Position numbers and translations under genes: made by a program. 64,000 nt of DNA from assembly GCF_014502795.1 (NCBI RefSeq), contig NZ_JACVHF010000004.1, positions 155,192 to 219,191 on the forward strand, given 5' to 3'. Source of the stretch: Heliobacterium chlorum (GTDB lineage: Bacteria > Bacillota > Desulfitobacteriia > Heliobacteriales > Heliobacteriaceae). Below, piece after piece: positions 19,301 to 29,260 of the stretch. Within the stretch, counting starts at the first letter, position 1, and the number at the start of each line of letters is the position of its first letter. A model generated the notes under the pieces. It worked only from the letters and a program-made list of their open reading frames with translations, searched no databases and had not been told where the DNA came from.

Positions 19301-20194
19301 GTCACCGTCTCCGGTATCTTCCGGGATATGTTCCAAAACCAGATGGAACTTCTCGACGAAGCCGTCAAAATGGCGGCTCGTGCTGAAGAACCGCTAGAGA
19401 TGAACTATATTCGTAAACATACCTTGGCGCAGGCCGAAGAAATGAATATTTCTATAGAGCAGGCGGCTACGCGGGTCTTCTCTAACGCTCCCGGCAGTTA
19501 TGGCGGCAACGTGAACCAGATGGTCGAAAACAGCGCATGGGAAGAAGCTGGTGAGTTAGCCGACACCTTCATCAAGCGCAAAGGCTTCGCCTACGGAAAA
19601 CAAGTTCGCGGAGAAGTGGCCGATGAGATCTATCGTTCTGCCCTCTCCAATGTAGACACAAGCTTCCAAAACGTGGACTCGTCGGAAGTGGGCATCGTCG
19701 ATATCGACCATTACTACGAGTACCTTGGCGGTGTGTCGGCAGCGGTCAAGAGCATACGCGGCGAAAAACCGAATGTCCTCGTTGCAGATACGACGACACC
19801 AAAAGTACAGATTCGCAATATCGAAGAAATGGTCCGATTCGAAACTCGGACTAAGACTTTGAACCCGAAATGGTATGAAGGCATGCTCAAGCACGGCTAT
19901 GAAGGGGTTCGCGAAATCCAGTCTCGGGTAGACAACACCTTCGGTTGGAGTGCCACGACAGAGGCCGTCGACAATTGGGTCTATGACGAAATCACAGAGG
20001 TTTATATCACCGACGAGAACATGCGCAACCGGCTGAAAGAGCTGAATGCCCACGCTTTACGGGGCATTGTGCGCCGCCTCCTTGAGGCGAACAACCGCGG
20101 GTTCTGGGATGCCGATCCAGATAAGCTAGAAAAGCTCATGGAGATTTATCAGGATATTGAGGATGAAATCGAAGGGGTCAGCGTCCCGGCATAA
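16301..20194 (+). CDS. bchH: Mg-chelatase large porphyrin-binding subunit H
   Basis: BchH binds protoporphyrin IX and Mg. At 1297 residues it has the expected CobN/Mg-chelatase size, with conserved segments such as HFGTHGALEFMPGHQVGL, LWGTDNIKTYGEG and the VNQMVENSAWEE region near the C-terminus. The GTG start at 16301 follows AGGGGGG by about nine bases and lies 13 bases after bchD. The I-D-H order gives the complete Mg-chelatase in one transcript. The last coding bases are followed by crtN after about 90 bases. Confidence 0.97.
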   Translation: MSKKVMRFVHVYLERQICTAFSRSAETINRTQPIDIQITSFCVHELKEKVKIDEFRQAVLQADLLYVAHVFVDDIARTIADVIRNEGKQVPTVVCVNAMPELMKLTRMGGFAMGSDQSKEYTNILKRFKKNTDSDEGTGKKSGPPINTDVMMTLVKTVPKLLKYIPGKMQDLRAYMLCYLYWLNGSPKNLGNMLLMLAKQYFAPEADIQFDAPVEYAEEGIYHPDADIWFPTRAEYEAWYKKHAPSDLRIGLIVLRTSLLAENHDHYDAVIRALEAKGLGVVPGIAKGLDYRKVVEEFFMGKGTEKKVDGVISLTSFSLVGGPASNDAESAVKVLKGLDVPYLSAIPLEFQTIDEWKRDLSGLNPVQVALNVAIPELDGLVAPTVYSGYPIHGGAKAIPILDRIELLTERMRRMVQLRQKSNADKKLGIVIFSFPPDKGNVGTAAYLDVFHSIYNLLHRLRDEGYDVEIPESREALIKAIIEDEESQLPSANLHVADRITVEQYEKLAPHWREIAETWGQPPGELNTDGQDLLIFGRHFGNVFIGVQPSFGYESDPIKLLFTRSASPHHGFMAFYRWLDKVYKADALLHFGTHGALEFMPGHQVGLTDACWPDRLLGPVPNFYLYSVNNPSEATIAKRRSAATLVSYLTPPAENAGLYKDLRDLKDLISMWGENRHNGRGQSILETIIEKVLALHLDKDVPIPKEPGQEFIGKLYVYLTDLENRLIPTGLHILGEAPHAQTLGDYLMAISYFDRPELGVQSLAGLVATALGSTFAEIERRSESGDQTAIEQLELVRETVHLGIQKMISEFLEKDERGGFRFLRTKSEVIAAKSMQEHLKEKVHQGFELDTAAAAKSYLYLQNVLKDIITAEEMNGICRVLSGHYAIPGPGGDPVRNPKTLPTGHNIHALDPQAIPTSVAIRAGQRVADMMLKKLYESNGSYPESIAVVLWGTDNIKTYGEGIAQAMALMGVQPMPDDLGRMTRLRLIPLEQLGRPRIDVVVTVSGIFRDMFQNQMELLDEAVKMAARAEEPLEMNYIRKHTLAQAEEMNISIEQAATRVFSNAPGSYGGNVNQMVENSAWEEAGELADTFIKRKGFAYGKQVRGEVADEIYRSALSNVDTSFQNVDSSEVGIVDIDHYYEYLGGVSAAVKSIRGEKPNVLVADTTTPKVQIRNIEEMVRFETRTKTLNPKWYEGMLKHGYEGVREIQSRVDNTFGWSATTEAVDNWVYDEITEVYITDENMRNRLKELNAHALRGIVRRLLEANNRGFWDADPDKLEKLMEIYQDIEDEIEGVSVPA

Positions 20195-20281
20195 GGGACC
20201 GGTTGCCAATAGCCGCAATCTAGTGCCCCCAATGCAGCATTGATCTTCGACAAAAAAGCACTGATATGGGGTGTAATTGGC

Positions 20282-21835
20282 GTGAAACATACAGCAAAAA
20301 ACCTGGGTAAAGTGATTGTGGTCGGATCCGGCGCCGGCGGCTTAAGTGCCGCCGTGCGCCTGGCGAACCAGGGCTGGGACGTCACCGTTCTGGAAAAGGA
20401 AGCGACCCCGGGCGGCCGTTTGAGCGCCATTCAGGCCGAAGGGTATAGCATCGATGTGGGCCCGACCATCATGATGATGAACGATGTGTTTCATCAATAT
20501 TTTAAGGATCTGGGCCGGAGCATCGAGGACTACCTGGACCTCGTCCGGGTGAATCCCTGCTACCACCTGCATTTTACTGACGGAACCTGTATGAAGCCGT
20601 CTATCGACCTAAAGGAATTGCTCGACGAAATCCGGTCCTTCAATCCCGACGATGTGGACGGTTACCTGAAATACCTGGCCCAGATTCACCGGCGCTACCA
20701 GGTGGCCCGAGAAAAATTCATCGAAAAATCCTTTACCAAACCAAGCGATTTTTTCAACATCGATACACTCATCGGTATGATGCAGCTTCGCACCTTGAAC
20801 AACATGTACGATGACATTGCGCGATTCATCAAGGACGAACGGTTACGTATCTCCCTGACCTTTCAAGCGATCTACCTGGGTGTATCGCCCTTTGATGCCC
20901 CCTCCATCTACACCCTGATCGGTTACGTAGAGCACGGACTGAGTGGTGTTTGGTATCCTAAGGGCGGTATGAACGCGATCACCCAGGCGCTGGTCAAGCT
21001 TTTGGGTGAGTTTGGCGGATCCTTGCGGGTGAATGCCGAAGTCGAGCAGATCCTCATCGAACAGGGTCGTGCTGTCGGCGTCCGTCTGGCAAATGGCGAA
21101 GTGCTCAAGGCTGACGTAGTCATCTCGAACGCCGATTTTCCCTACACCATGGAGAATCTCGTTCCGGGGTCCCATCGTGGGAAGTATACGCCCCAGAAAT
21201 TAAACAGTATGGAAGTCACTTGCGGTGCCTTTATGCTCTATTTAGGCGTAAATCGCCGCTACGATAATTTGCATTTACACAATATCTATTTCACACCGGA
21301 CTACAAGTACAGCATGGACGAGTTGTTTACGCGTCAGCAACTCCCACAAGATCCGGCTATGTATGTCTATAGACCTACCAAATATGATGATACTGTCGCT
21401 CCGCCGGGCAAAGATATCATCTATGTGCTGGTCCCGGTTCCCAATCTGTCCAGCGGTATCGACTGGAAAAAGGAGACTCATCGTTATCGCGAACTGGTGA
21501 TCAAGAAACTGGAACGTCAAGGATTGACCGATCTGAGCAAACATATCGAGTTTGAGCGAATTTACACGCCGGAAACTTTCCAGAATCGTTTCAATACATA
21601 CCAGGGAGCCGCTTTTGGTCTCGCACCGTCACTCTTCCAGTCCGGCTATTTCCGTCCGCACATCAAATCGAAAGAAGTTCCCAATCTCTATTTCTCTGGT
21701 GCGAGCGTCCATCCCGGCGGTGGAGTACCCGTCGTGCTGGTCTGTGGGAAATTAGTTTCGGAACAAGTGCTGGTAGATCACAATTTAAGCTGGCAACCCA
21801 AGATGATGACAGCGGGCTTGTCGGCTAGCTACTAA
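20282..21835 (+). CDS. crtN: Diapophytoene/phytoene desaturase-type carotenoid enzyme
   Basis: An FAD-dependent desaturase with an N-terminal dinucleotide fold VVVGSGAGGLSAAVRLA-like segment (IVVGSGAGGLSA), EKEATPGGRL and a C-terminal SGASVHPGGGVP motif, all typical of CrtI/CrtN. Heliobacteria make C30 carotenoids such as 4,4'-diaponeurosporene, so CrtN is the best name, by lineage rather than by a decisive residue. GTG 20282 (517 residues) is chosen because the dinucleotide fold starts a few residues later; a TTG at 20240 is in frame. No crtM lies in the window. A clear terminator follows. Confidence 0.9.
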   Translation: MKHTAKNLGKVIVVGSGAGGLSAAVRLANQGWDVTVLEKEATPGGRLSAIQAEGYSIDVGPTIMMMNDVFHQYFKDLGRSIEDYLDLVRVNPCYHLHFTDGTCMKPSIDLKELLDEIRSFNPDDVDGYLKYLAQIHRRYQVAREKFIEKSFTKPSDFFNIDTLIGMMQLRTLNNMYDDIARFIKDERLRISLTFQAIYLGVSPFDAPSIYTLIGYVEHGLSGVWYPKGGMNAITQALVKLLGEFGGSLRVNAEVEQILIEQGRAVGVRLANGEVLKADVVISNADFPYTMENLVPGSHRGKYTPQKLNSMEVTCGAFMLYLGVNRRYDNLHLHNIYFTPDYKYSMDELFTRQQLPQDPAMYVYRPTKYDDTVAPPGKDIIYVLVPVPNLSSGIDWKKETHRYRELVIKKLERQGLTDLSKHIEFERIYTPETFQNRFNTYQGAAFGLAPSLFQSGYFRPHIKSKEVPNLYFSGASVHPGGGVPVVLVCGKLVSEQVLVDHNLSWQPKMMTAGLSASY

Positions 21836-21880
21836 TACAAAGATCATTAAATCTCGAAAATAATGTAACAGAGCATACGC

Positions 21881-21915
21881 AACGGTTGTGATTACCCATC
21901 ACAACCGTTTTTTTA
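21881..21915 (+). terminator. Rho-independent terminator ending the photosynthesis cluster
   Basis: A 12-bp perfect stem, 21881-21892 with 21898-21909 and loop TACCC, is followed by a run of T. It separates crtN from spoIIE. Confidence 0.9.
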
Positions 21916-22112
21916 TTAAAAATTTGCAACATAGTCTTAAACTCAACAGATTCACGAACGAACAATACGGTAATGCGCTCAGTTTGTAGGATTTTCTCGA
22001 AATATTTAGCGATATATCTTTGCATACCCGACAAGATTCGCCCCCTCTGCAAATGTATAATGGTAAAAAATACCATTACATTGTAGACTAGTTGTAAAGC
22101 GGGGGATGGGGC

Positions 22113-24719
22113 TTGTGGGAAGAGCCGACTGTGTATCCCTTTCGCCGGGAACGGGTGCCCGATTCTAAAAAAGCGAGTAGGCAGAGAGATCGCAAAACCA
22201 AAAAAGGCGGCTCCTCAAGCGGAGGATTTCAGGGAAATGCGGTCAAAAGTTTAGTAGCCTTCATAATGTCGCTAACAGGTTCGGTACGAAAAGTGTACCA
22301 TCGGGTCGGGGGGATTACCCAAGGCGTACATAAGCATTTACAAAAGGCTCTCGCAGAATTAAAAGAGCCGACACAGTGGGTTTGGTGGATAGTTGTATTC
22401 TTATTAGCACGAGGAACCCTGCTTGGGGGATTAGCTGTATCCGCACCGGCTGTGCTAGCGGTGATCGCCGTACGACGTCCGGACCGCCTGATCTGGAGTT
22501 TGTCAGGGGCCTTTGCTGGATGGCTCAGTTTGCGGGCCTCTTGGTCCTATCCCTTGGGGATACCAGATGATCCATTGGGCCTACACCCGGTCGCACAACT
22601 GACGGCATGGATGGTCGCCGCTATTGGGGCAGCCGTTCTGGTCCGAAAGCGTCAGTGGCCTGTCGGAGTCTTAGCTGGACTTACGGCGGCGTCTTTATGG
22701 ACAGTGGAAGGCATAACTATGGCATGGCTGACACCGTCCCTTTACGGCGGCATTTTAGTTGCCTTTGAGGGCCTTTTTGCAGCTGTCGCGACGGTCATCT
22801 TCTTTGCGGTGGAAAAGGCGATGCAAGTGAGGGACGGAGACAGGCTCAATCGGGACGAGCTGACTTGTATCACCGTGATGGGATTGTTAGTCCTATTAGG
22901 CATTCCACTAGAACCTGTATACGGACTTTCCCTTCAGACAATAGCAGCGAATCTTATCTTGTTGTTCAGCGCTTACATCTTTGGCGCCGGCGGCGGAGCC
23001 GTCGGGGGAATAGCCGTAGGATTGCTACCCTCATTGACTTCATTTGGAGCTCCCTCATCGATGGCGCTGTTTGCGCTGTCCGGGTTGTTAGCGGGAGTCT
23101 TTCGACCTTGGGCAAAGCCGGGTGTGCTTGGCGGTTTCTTTTTAGGACATCTGCTGTTATCTATCTATATGGGTGGAAGCAGGGAAGTACAGCAAGCTCT
23201 ATTAGAAGCGACCGTGGCAGGAACAGTGCTCTTTTTCTGGCCTGTATCATGGCTTCAGGCGCTTCGCAAGCGGATAACCAAGCGAGACGCTGCAGCCATC
23301 GCTGCGTTAGAGTTAGAAAACAACCGTAAGAAGCTGGCCGAGAAGCTGGAAGAGATGGGCCGCATGTTTGGACAATTGGCGGTTACTTTTGACGAAGTAT
23401 CGCAGCCGGTTTCACTAAATCCAGAAAAAATTCGCGACCCCTTATATAAAGCCATCGAAGAGCGGGTATGTAAACTCTGTTCTAGCTATGGCTTGTGCTG
23501 GGAGCGCGATGCCGAACGTACACGACAGTACCTAGAGGAACTTTTTAATCATATCGAGGAAAAGGGGATGGTCTCCTCCAAAGAATTGACACCGCAACTG
23601 GCTCGCCGATGTGCTCGACTGGGGGAACTTTCCGCGGCTATTTCCAGTTTGTTAGAGAGTATCACCATAGATCGGTATTGGCGTCGTCGCCTGCAAGAAG
23701 GAAGAGGCCTTGTTGGCGCTCAGTTCCGTGGGATCGCCGGTTGGATGGCTTCTTTAGTCAGAGAATTGGAGGCAATCCGATCACCAGAAAAAATCACGGA
23801 GCATCTAAGCAGAGCATTGCAGGAACGAGGATTTCGTTTGGACAAGGCGAACATTTCTGACGACATTGATGACTGGCACGTCGATGTAGTTGGCCCCGGT
23901 TGTTCCGGCAGCTGGCCTTGTGCCGAGTACGCTGCGGCAACAGCAGCAGACTTGCTGGGGAAGCCCATTATGGTAGGAAAGACGGATTGTCATTCTTCCT
24001 CTGCCTGTTATTTTCGTTTACTTCCCGCACAGCCTTACCGTTTAAACGTGGCTGTTGCTCAGACACCTCGCTACGGCAGCGCCGTCGCCGGCGATAGCAC
24101 CGGCTATTGGGATGGGCCGGGGGGACGAAAGGTGGTCGCATTGAGCGACGGTTCCGGAGTAGGCCCGCGAGCAGCAAGAGAAAGCGCATCCACCCTCTCC
24201 ATGTTAGAACATCTCTGCCGGGTGGGTATCTTCCCGGGAGAGGCGTTACATTCGGTGAACTCGCTCGTTGCTCTGGCGACAGAAGAGGAATCCTTTGCGA
24301 CGGTGGATATGGCCGTTATTGATGTATCTACGGCGGAGGCAGAGATATTCAAACTTGGTGCGTCGCCGAGTTACTTAAAGCGGGGGCACCGAGTGCAAAT
24401 CGTGCAAAACGCTTCATTGCCTCTGGGTATACTGAAGAACCTAGAAGTAGAATCGATAAACCTCTCGCTGTTGCCGGGAGATCGATTGATTCTGGTGAGC
24501 GACGGAATCTTTGACGCACGTCGTGAGAAAAATTCGCAAGATTGGCTGATCCCCCTATTAGAACAGTTGGCCGTAGACGATACAAAGGAACTGGCCCAGC
24601 GGATCTTGCAAGAAGCACTGCAGCACAATGACGGCAAGGCTAAAGACGATGCCACCGTTGTCGTCATCGACTTGCAGGGCCGAAGGGGTTCCGCAGAAGG
24701 GGACCGTAAAACGGTTTGA
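22113..24719 (+). CDS. spoIIE: Stage II sporulation protein E, PP2C-type phosphatase
   Basis: SpoIIE sits at the asymmetric septum and dephosphorylates SpoIIAA to activate sigma F in the forespore. The protein has a basic N-terminus, about ten hydrophobic helices from residue 85 to 330, a central region with CKLCSSYGLCW, and a C-terminal PP2C domain. That domain carries LSDGSGVGPRAARES, ATVDMAVIDV and VSDGIFDA, where the Asp residues bind metal. The length is 868 residues, close to other SpoIIE proteins. The TTG start at 22113 follows GGGGGATGGGG. A candidate extended promoter is the AT-rich stretch at 22050-22085. The gene supports an endospore-forming host and starts the conserved spoIIE-tilS-ftsH order. 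Confidence 0.94.
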   Translation: MWEEPTVYPFRRERVPDSKKASRQRDRKTKKGGSSSGGFQGNAVKSLVAFIMSLTGSVRKVYHRVGGITQGVHKHLQKALAELKEPTQWVWWIVVFLLARGTLLGGLAVSAPAVLAVIAVRRPDRLIWSLSGAFAGWLSLRASWSYPLGIPDDPLGLHPVAQLTAWMVAAIGAAVLVRKRQWPVGVLAGLTAASLWTVEGITMAWLTPSLYGGILVAFEGLFAAVATVIFFAVEKAMQVRDGDRLNRDELTCITVMGLLVLLGIPLEPVYGLSLQTIAANLILLFSAYIFGAGGGAVGGIAVGLLPSLTSFGAPSSMALFALSGLLAGVFRPWAKPGVLGGFFLGHLLLSIYMGGSREVQQALLEATVAGTVLFFWPVSWLQALRKRITKRDAAAIAALELENNRKKLAEKLEEMGRMFGQLAVTFDEVSQPVSLNPEKIRDPLYKAIEERVCKLCSSYGLCWERDAERTRQYLEELFNHIEEKGMVSSKELTPQLARRCARLGELSAAISSLLESITIDRYWRRRLQEGRGLVGAQFRGIAGWMASLVRELEAIRSPEKITEHLSRALQERGFRLDKANISDDIDDWHVDVVGPGCSGSWPCAEYAAATAADLLGKPIMVGKTDCHSSSACYFRLLPAQPYRLNVAVAQTPRYGSAVAGDSTGYWDGPGGRKVVALSDGSGVGPRAARESASTLSMLEHLCRVGIFPGEALHSVNSLVALATEEESFATVDMAVIDVSTAEAEIFKLGASPSYLKRGHRVQIVQNASLPLGILKNLEVESINLSLLPGDRLILVSDGIFDARREKNSQDWLIPLLEQLAVDDTKELAQRILQEALQHNDGKAKDDATVVVIDLQGRRGSAEGDRKTV

Positions 24720-24834
24720 CGGTGGCAAATTCAGGAGAAGCTACAGGATAGGTGAAATTCGCCAAGGCGGGCAGGGAAAGGTAAGATTGATGTAGAAATG
24801 ATGAAGCTAAGCGTAAAGTTCGCGGTGAGACAGG

Positions 24835-26247
24835 GTGAACCATTTGCTACAGCGATTTTCTCAATCCCTTTGCCAGCTTGGAATCAATAAGCCCAAAGAA
24901 CGAGTCTTAATCGCCCTATCGGGTGGAGCCGACTCGGTCAGCTTGCTCCTCTTGTTCAAAAAAGTATCGCCTCAAATCGATCTTGAACTGGCTGCAGCCC
25001 ACTATAACCATAGCATGCGAGGAAAAGAATCTGATGCAGACGCGGACTTCGTGGCTGAGTTAACCAACCGGCTGCAAGTACCGCTCTATTCAGAAACGGC
25101 ACCGCCAAAATGGTGGCTACAAGAACCAGGAACAAAGATGGAGGTAGCTCGCCGCCTGCGCTACGACTTCCTCCGTCGCGCAGCGGAACAGGCCGGAGCC
25201 CAGTGGATTGCACTCGCCCACCATGCCGACGATATGGCTGAAACCGTGCTATTTCACATGCTTCGCGGCAGTGGAATTAAAGGGTTAAGCGGAATACCTG
25301 CAAAACGGGGACCTTTCGTGCGTCCGCTGCTTCCTTTTCGCCGGAAAGAGCTCGAAGCGTTCTTGAACGCGGAAGGGCAGAACTGGCGTCATGACAGCAG
25401 CAATGATTCTGATGCTTATACGCGTAATCGGATACGTCATCAGATCATGCCAGCGTTGCTGTACTTTAACCCTAAGTTGGTAGAGACACTCTGTCGGAAC
25501 GCCGATCTACTACGCGCTGATGCAGAATTCCTAGACAGGGAGTGTGAACTCGTTTACGGTCAGGTGCAACAGGAGGAAGGACTAAAGGTCAAAGCGCTAA
25601 TCGATCTTCCCCTCGCCCTTCGACGGCGAGTCCTCCGTCGATTTCTCGAGCCTGAAAGCCTTGGCTCGGAAAAAACCGACGCGATTTTGGATCAACTCCA
25701 AAAAAACCTCGGCCGAAGTGGAATCGTCGATCAGGTCGGGGGAAAGTACTTAATCAATGAGGGCGGTATTCTTCGTATTTACGAAAAATTGCCCTGGTTG
25801 GGGAACTGTGACTTCCTTTACCCGATTGCGATCCCTGAGGAGAAGAATCATTCGGTATTGTTGGAGATACCTGAAGCGGAAGGTAGTCTCGAGGTAACGC
25901 TTCGCACGGAGAAACCGGTAAGTCTCATGCATGACGAGGGTCCGCCGACCCAGGCGATGAAGAGCACTTTGCAATTAAAAGCGGAGGTGCTCCAACGGGG
26001 TCCACTCTCGATTCGCAACCGTAGACCGGGCGATTGGCTTTCCCTGGCGGGTGGAGCCGGAAGAAAGAAGCTCAAAGAGTTCTTTATTGACAAGAAAATC
26101 CCAAGGCAACTCCGTAATCGAATTCCGTTATTGACATCAGGAGAGGAGGTTCTTTGGGTAATCGGTTACTGGACCGGTTGTCACGACACCATCGAACAAC
26201 CGGAACAAGACGTGATAACGTTTCAATGGTATGGCAAAACTATTTGA
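24835..26247 (+). CDS. tilS: tRNA(Ile)-lysidine synthase
   Basis: TilS makes lysidine at C34 of the CAU-anticodon isoleucine tRNA, which is essential for AUA decoding. The N-terminal PP-loop [15 protein letters not shown] (about residues 27-41) binds ATP, and [19 protein letters not shown] is the second conserved segment. The C-terminal domain holds [11 protein letters not shown] and [12 protein letters not shown]. The GTG at 24835 follows AGACAGG. At 470 residues it is full length. In Bacillus an hpt gene sits between tilS and ftsH; none is present here. Confidence 0.95.
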   Translation: MNHLLQRFSQSLCQLGINKPKERVLIALSGGADSVSLLLLFKKVSPQIDLELAAAHYNHSMRGKESDADADFVAELTNRLQVPLYSETAPPKWWLQEPGTKMEVARRLRYDFLRRAAEQAGAQWIALAHHADDMAETVLFHMLRGSGIKGLSGIPAKRGPFVRPLLPFRRKELEAFLNAEGQNWRHDSSNDSDAYTRNRIRHQIMPALLYFNPKLVETLCRNADLLRADAEFLDRECELVYGQVQQEEGLKVKALIDLPLALRRRVLRRFLEPESLGSEKTDAILDQLQKNLGRSGIVDQVGGKYLINEGGILRIYEKLPWLGNCDFLYPIAIPEEKNHSVLLEIPEAEGSLEVTLRTEKPVSLMHDEGPPTQAMKSTLQLKAEVLQRGPLSIRNRRPGDWLSLAGGAGRKKLKEFFIDKKIPRQLRNRIPLLTSGEEVLWVIGYWTGCHDTIEQPEQDVITFQWYGKTI

Positions 26248-26372
26248 TATGCTGAACGATTCTGTGCTAAAATGACTAGGAATGGCTGAAATTTCCCATT
26301 AACTCGCTGCCAGTTCACCCGTAAAAACTTAGAATCTTGCGGGCGTGCCGGAACAGTGGGAGGAGGTTACGC

Positions 26373-28178
26373 GTGAGCCGGATTGTCAAAAACCTGGCAA
26401 TATATATCCTCATCGTTCTCTTGGCCATCTCCGTATTACGGGTGACCAAGACACCGGAACCTGCGCAGGAACCCATCTCGTACACTCAGTTTTATCAGCT
26501 GCTGGTGACGGATCAGATTAAAGAACTGAACGCAGTCAGCGAACGGGACCGCACAGAGATTACCGGCGTGAAAAGAGACGGAAATCGATTTACCACCATT
26601 GGACCTGTTGACATCAAACGCATCACCGATATTGTGCTGGACAAACAGATTCCCTTTACCCAAAAGCCTGCTCCTGAGCCACCGTGGTGGACCGGATTGT
26701 TCTCTACACTGCTCCCCATCCTGGTACTCGTCGGACTGTTCTTCTTCATGATGCAGCAGACCCAGGGCGGCGGCTCTCGGGTGATGCAGTTCGGCAAAAG
26801 CCGGGCGAAACTGCATACGGATGATAAGAAAAAGGTCACCTTTGAAGACGTGGCTGGTGCCGACGAGGTGAAGGAAGAGCTTCAGGAAGTCGTCGACTTT
26901 CTGAAACACCCGAAAAAGTTCGTGAAGCTGGGAGCGAAAATCCCCAAAGGCGTATTGTTGTTCGGACCTCCCGGAACCGGGAAAACCTTGCTGGCCCGCG
27001 CCGTCGCCGGGGAAGCCGGAGTTCCCTTCTTCAGCATCTCCGGTTCTGACTTCGTGGAAATGTTCGTCGGTGTCGGCGCATCGCGGGTTCGCGATCTCTT
27101 TGAACAAGCGAAGAAGAACTCGCCTTGTATCGTCTTTATCGACGAAATCGACGCTGTCGGTCGTCAACGGGGCGCCGGCTTAGGCGGCGGTCACGATGAA
27201 CGCGAACAGACTCTAAACCAGTTGCTTGTTGAAATGGATGGCTTCTCCGCCAATGAAGGCATCATCATCATCGCCGCTACCAACCGGCCGGACATCCTCG
27301 ATCCAGCCCTGTTGCGTCCAGGCCGTTTTGACCGGCAGATCGTCGTTGATCGTCCGGACATTCGCGGACGCAAAGAGATCCTCGGAGTGCACGTCAAAGG
27401 CAAGCCCCTCGATGAAACCATCGACCTCGACGTATTGGCTCGCCGGACCCCTGACTTTACAGGTGCTGACCTGGCCAACATGGTGAACGAGGCGGCACTG
27501 CTGGCCGCTCGCCGAGGCACGAAAAAAGTAGGCATGCACGAGATGGAAGACGCCATTGAGCGGGTCATTGCCGGACCTGAGAAAAAGGCACGGGTAATCA
27601 GCGAATTCGAGAAAAAACTGGTCAGTTATCACGAAGCCGGTCACGCTCTCGTTGGTGGTTTGTTGGAACATACCGATCCGGTTCACAAGATCTCGATTAT
27701 CCCTCGCGGTCGATCCGGCGGATATACCTTATTGCTTCCCGAGGAAGATCGTCACTACATGACCAAGTCCCACCTACTCGATCAGGTCACCATGCTCTTA
27801 GGCGGCCGTGTGGCGGAAGCGATTGTGCTGAAGGAGATCTCCACCGGCGCTTCGAACGACCTGGAACGGGCGACCGATCTGGTCCGGAAGATGATCACCG
27901 AATACGGCATGTCCGAAGAACTTGGTCCCTTGACCTTTGGACACAAGCAAGAACAAGTTTTCTTGGGTCGGGATTTGGCCCGCGATCGGAACTACTCCGA
28001 AGCGGTCGCCTTCTCCATCGACAAAGAAGCTCGCCGGATCATCGAAGAATGTTACGGCAAAGCCAAGAAGATCCTCGAATCCAATGCAGACAAACTGCAC
28101 CTCATCGCGCAGACGCTGATGGACAAAGAAACCATCGAAGCATCGGAGTTTACGGAACTCATGAAAAAGGTATCCTAG
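26373..28178 (+). CDS. ftsH: ATP-dependent membrane zinc metalloprotease FtsH
   Basis: FtsH degrades membrane and short-lived regulatory proteins. Two N-terminal membrane segments flank an extracytoplasmic domain. The AAA+ domain has Walker A GPPGTGKT at residues 198-205 and Walker [13 protein letters not shown], with the second region of homology at [17 protein letters not shown]. The protease zinc motif HEAGH is at residues 420-424. The GTG at 26373 lies seven bases after GGGAGGAGG and gives 601 residues; an upstream in-frame start at 26337 lacks a ribosome site. Confidence 0.97.
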   Translation: MSRIVKNLAIYILIVLLAISVLRVTKTPEPAQEPISYTQFYQLLVTDQIKELNAVSERDRTEITGVKRDGNRFTTIGPVDIKRITDIVLDKQIPFTQKPAPEPPWWTGLFSTLLPILVLVGLFFFMMQQTQGGGSRVMQFGKSRAKLHTDDKKKVTFEDVAGADEVKEELQEVVDFLKHPKKFVKLGAKIPKGVLLFGPPGTGKTLLARAVAGEAGVPFFSISGSDFVEMFVGVGASRVRDLFEQAKKNSPCIVFIDEIDAVGRQRGAGLGGGHDEREQTLNQLLVEMDGFSANEGIIIIAATNRPDILDPALLRPGRFDRQIVVDRPDIRGRKEILGVHVKGKPLDETIDLDVLARRTPDFTGADLANMVNEAALLAARRGTKKVGMHEMEDAIERVIAGPEKKARVISEFEKKLVSYHEAGHALVGGLLEHTDPVHKISIIPRGRSGGYTLLLPEEDRHYMTKSHLLDQVTMLLGGRVAEAIVLKEISTGASNDLERATDLVRKMITEYGMSEELGPLTFGHKQEQVFLGRDLARDRNYSEAVAFSIDKEARRIIEECYGKAKKILESNADKLHLIAQTLMDKETIEASEFTELMKKVS

Positions 28179-28184
28179 CCCGAT

Positions 28185-28226
28185 AACCGGGGGCTGGGGC
28201 CATACGGCTCGTGCCCCCGGTTTTTT
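28185..28226 (+). terminator. Rho-independent terminator after ftsH
   Basis: Arms AACCGGGGGC (28185-28194) and GCCCCCGGTT (28213-28222) are followed by TTTT. A GC-rich loop may pair internally. Confidence 0.88.
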
Positions 28227-28271
28227 AATAGGGAATTCCAAGAATCTTGTGAAAAAGGGGAACAAGCAGAA

Positions 28272-28721
28272 ATGGAACGCACTTATCTGATGATCAAACC
28301 CGACGCTGTGCAGCGGGGCCTTATCGGCGAAATCGTAAGCCGTTTTGAGAAAAAAGGCTTCAAACTGGTCGCCATGAAGTTCCTCCGACTGACCAAAGAA
28401 ATGGCTGAAAAACACTATGCCGAACATGTAGGAAAACCCTTCTTTGCCGGCCTTGTTGAATACATCATCTCCGGTCCGGTAGTTGCCATGTGCTGGGAAG
28501 GTAAAGATGTTGTCGCTGTCTCCCGTGAAATGATGGGTGCGACCAATCCGGCGAAAGCTGCTCCCGGAACCATCCGTGGAACCTTCGCTGTCGACATCGG
28601 ACGCAATGTCATCCATGGTTCTGATTCGCCTGAATCGGCTGAACGGGAATTGGCCATCTATTTCGATTCCTGCGAATTCGTAGAATGGGACCGGAGCGTC
28701 CAAGCCTGGATCGTTGAATAA
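28272..28721 (+). CDS. ndk: Nucleoside diphosphate kinase
   Basis: Ndk balances nucleoside triphosphate pools by phosphate transfer through a phosphohistidine. The 149-residue protein starts [20 protein letters not shown] and holds the active-site stretch [15 protein letters not shown], whose His is the phosphate carrier. AGGGGAACAAG lies upstream of the ATG. It is bracketed by terminators, so it is probably expressed alone. Confidence 0.97.
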   Translation: MERTYLMIKPDAVQRGLIGEIVSRFEKKGFKLVAMKFLRLTKEMAEKHYAEHVGKPFFAGLVEYIISGPVVAMCWEGKDVVAVSREMMGATNPAKAAPGTIRGTFAVDIGRNVIHGSDSPESAERELAIYFDSCEFVEWDRSVQAWIVE

Positions 28722-28739
28722 GTAAATCTGTCTATATGC

Positions 28740-28768
28740 AAAGGACTCACTTACGTGGGTCCTTTTTC
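28740..28768 (+). terminator. Rho-independent terminator after ndk
   Basis: AAAGGACTCAC (28740-28750) pairs with GTGGGTCCTTT (28755-28765) with one G-T pair, and a T-run follows. Confidence 0.85.
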
Positions 28769-29260
28769 CGTTATGGCTTAATAAAGTTCGACTATCGCTT
28801 CAGGCTCCCCCTACCAGGAGTTTGTTGCGAAAAGAATGTATAGTTAAATGGGCTCGGGTTTTTGCAAGAAAAAATAATATTATGCACAAATATAGCAATA
28901 ACTACGTTTTATATACAGGTAAATTTTCAAGACGAAAGAAATAGTGAACACTATAACTTACTAAAAACGGCTTTTTACTTACGCAAATGGAATCTATTAA
29001 AAAGAAGGATTTGGCAGAGATTACGTAGAAAAGATTCGTAAGAACAAAATACGTTGCATATGATGAATATAGAGGGCCTGTCTATTTCAAAAAAGCTGAG
29101 AAAAACCTTTACAAATTGCGTACGAGTTCTATACTTAAAGTTAAGATGCCATTCATTTCACTAACTTGCCAAAAGACTGGACCTTTCATCGCCGTTCGAA
29201 TCTGGCTACAGTCGTCTCCATCCAACATAGTTATATGCGCAGAAATCAAGGAGCGAATAC
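28769..29260. other. AT-rich intergenic region, no gene seen
   Basis: About 490 bases with many stops in all frames and lower G+C than the flanks. A small palindrome, TAGTGAACACTA, lies near 28945-28956. The ribosome site AAGGAGCG for the next gene is at the right end. I see no RNA gene or mobile-element remnant that I can support. Confidence 0.5.
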
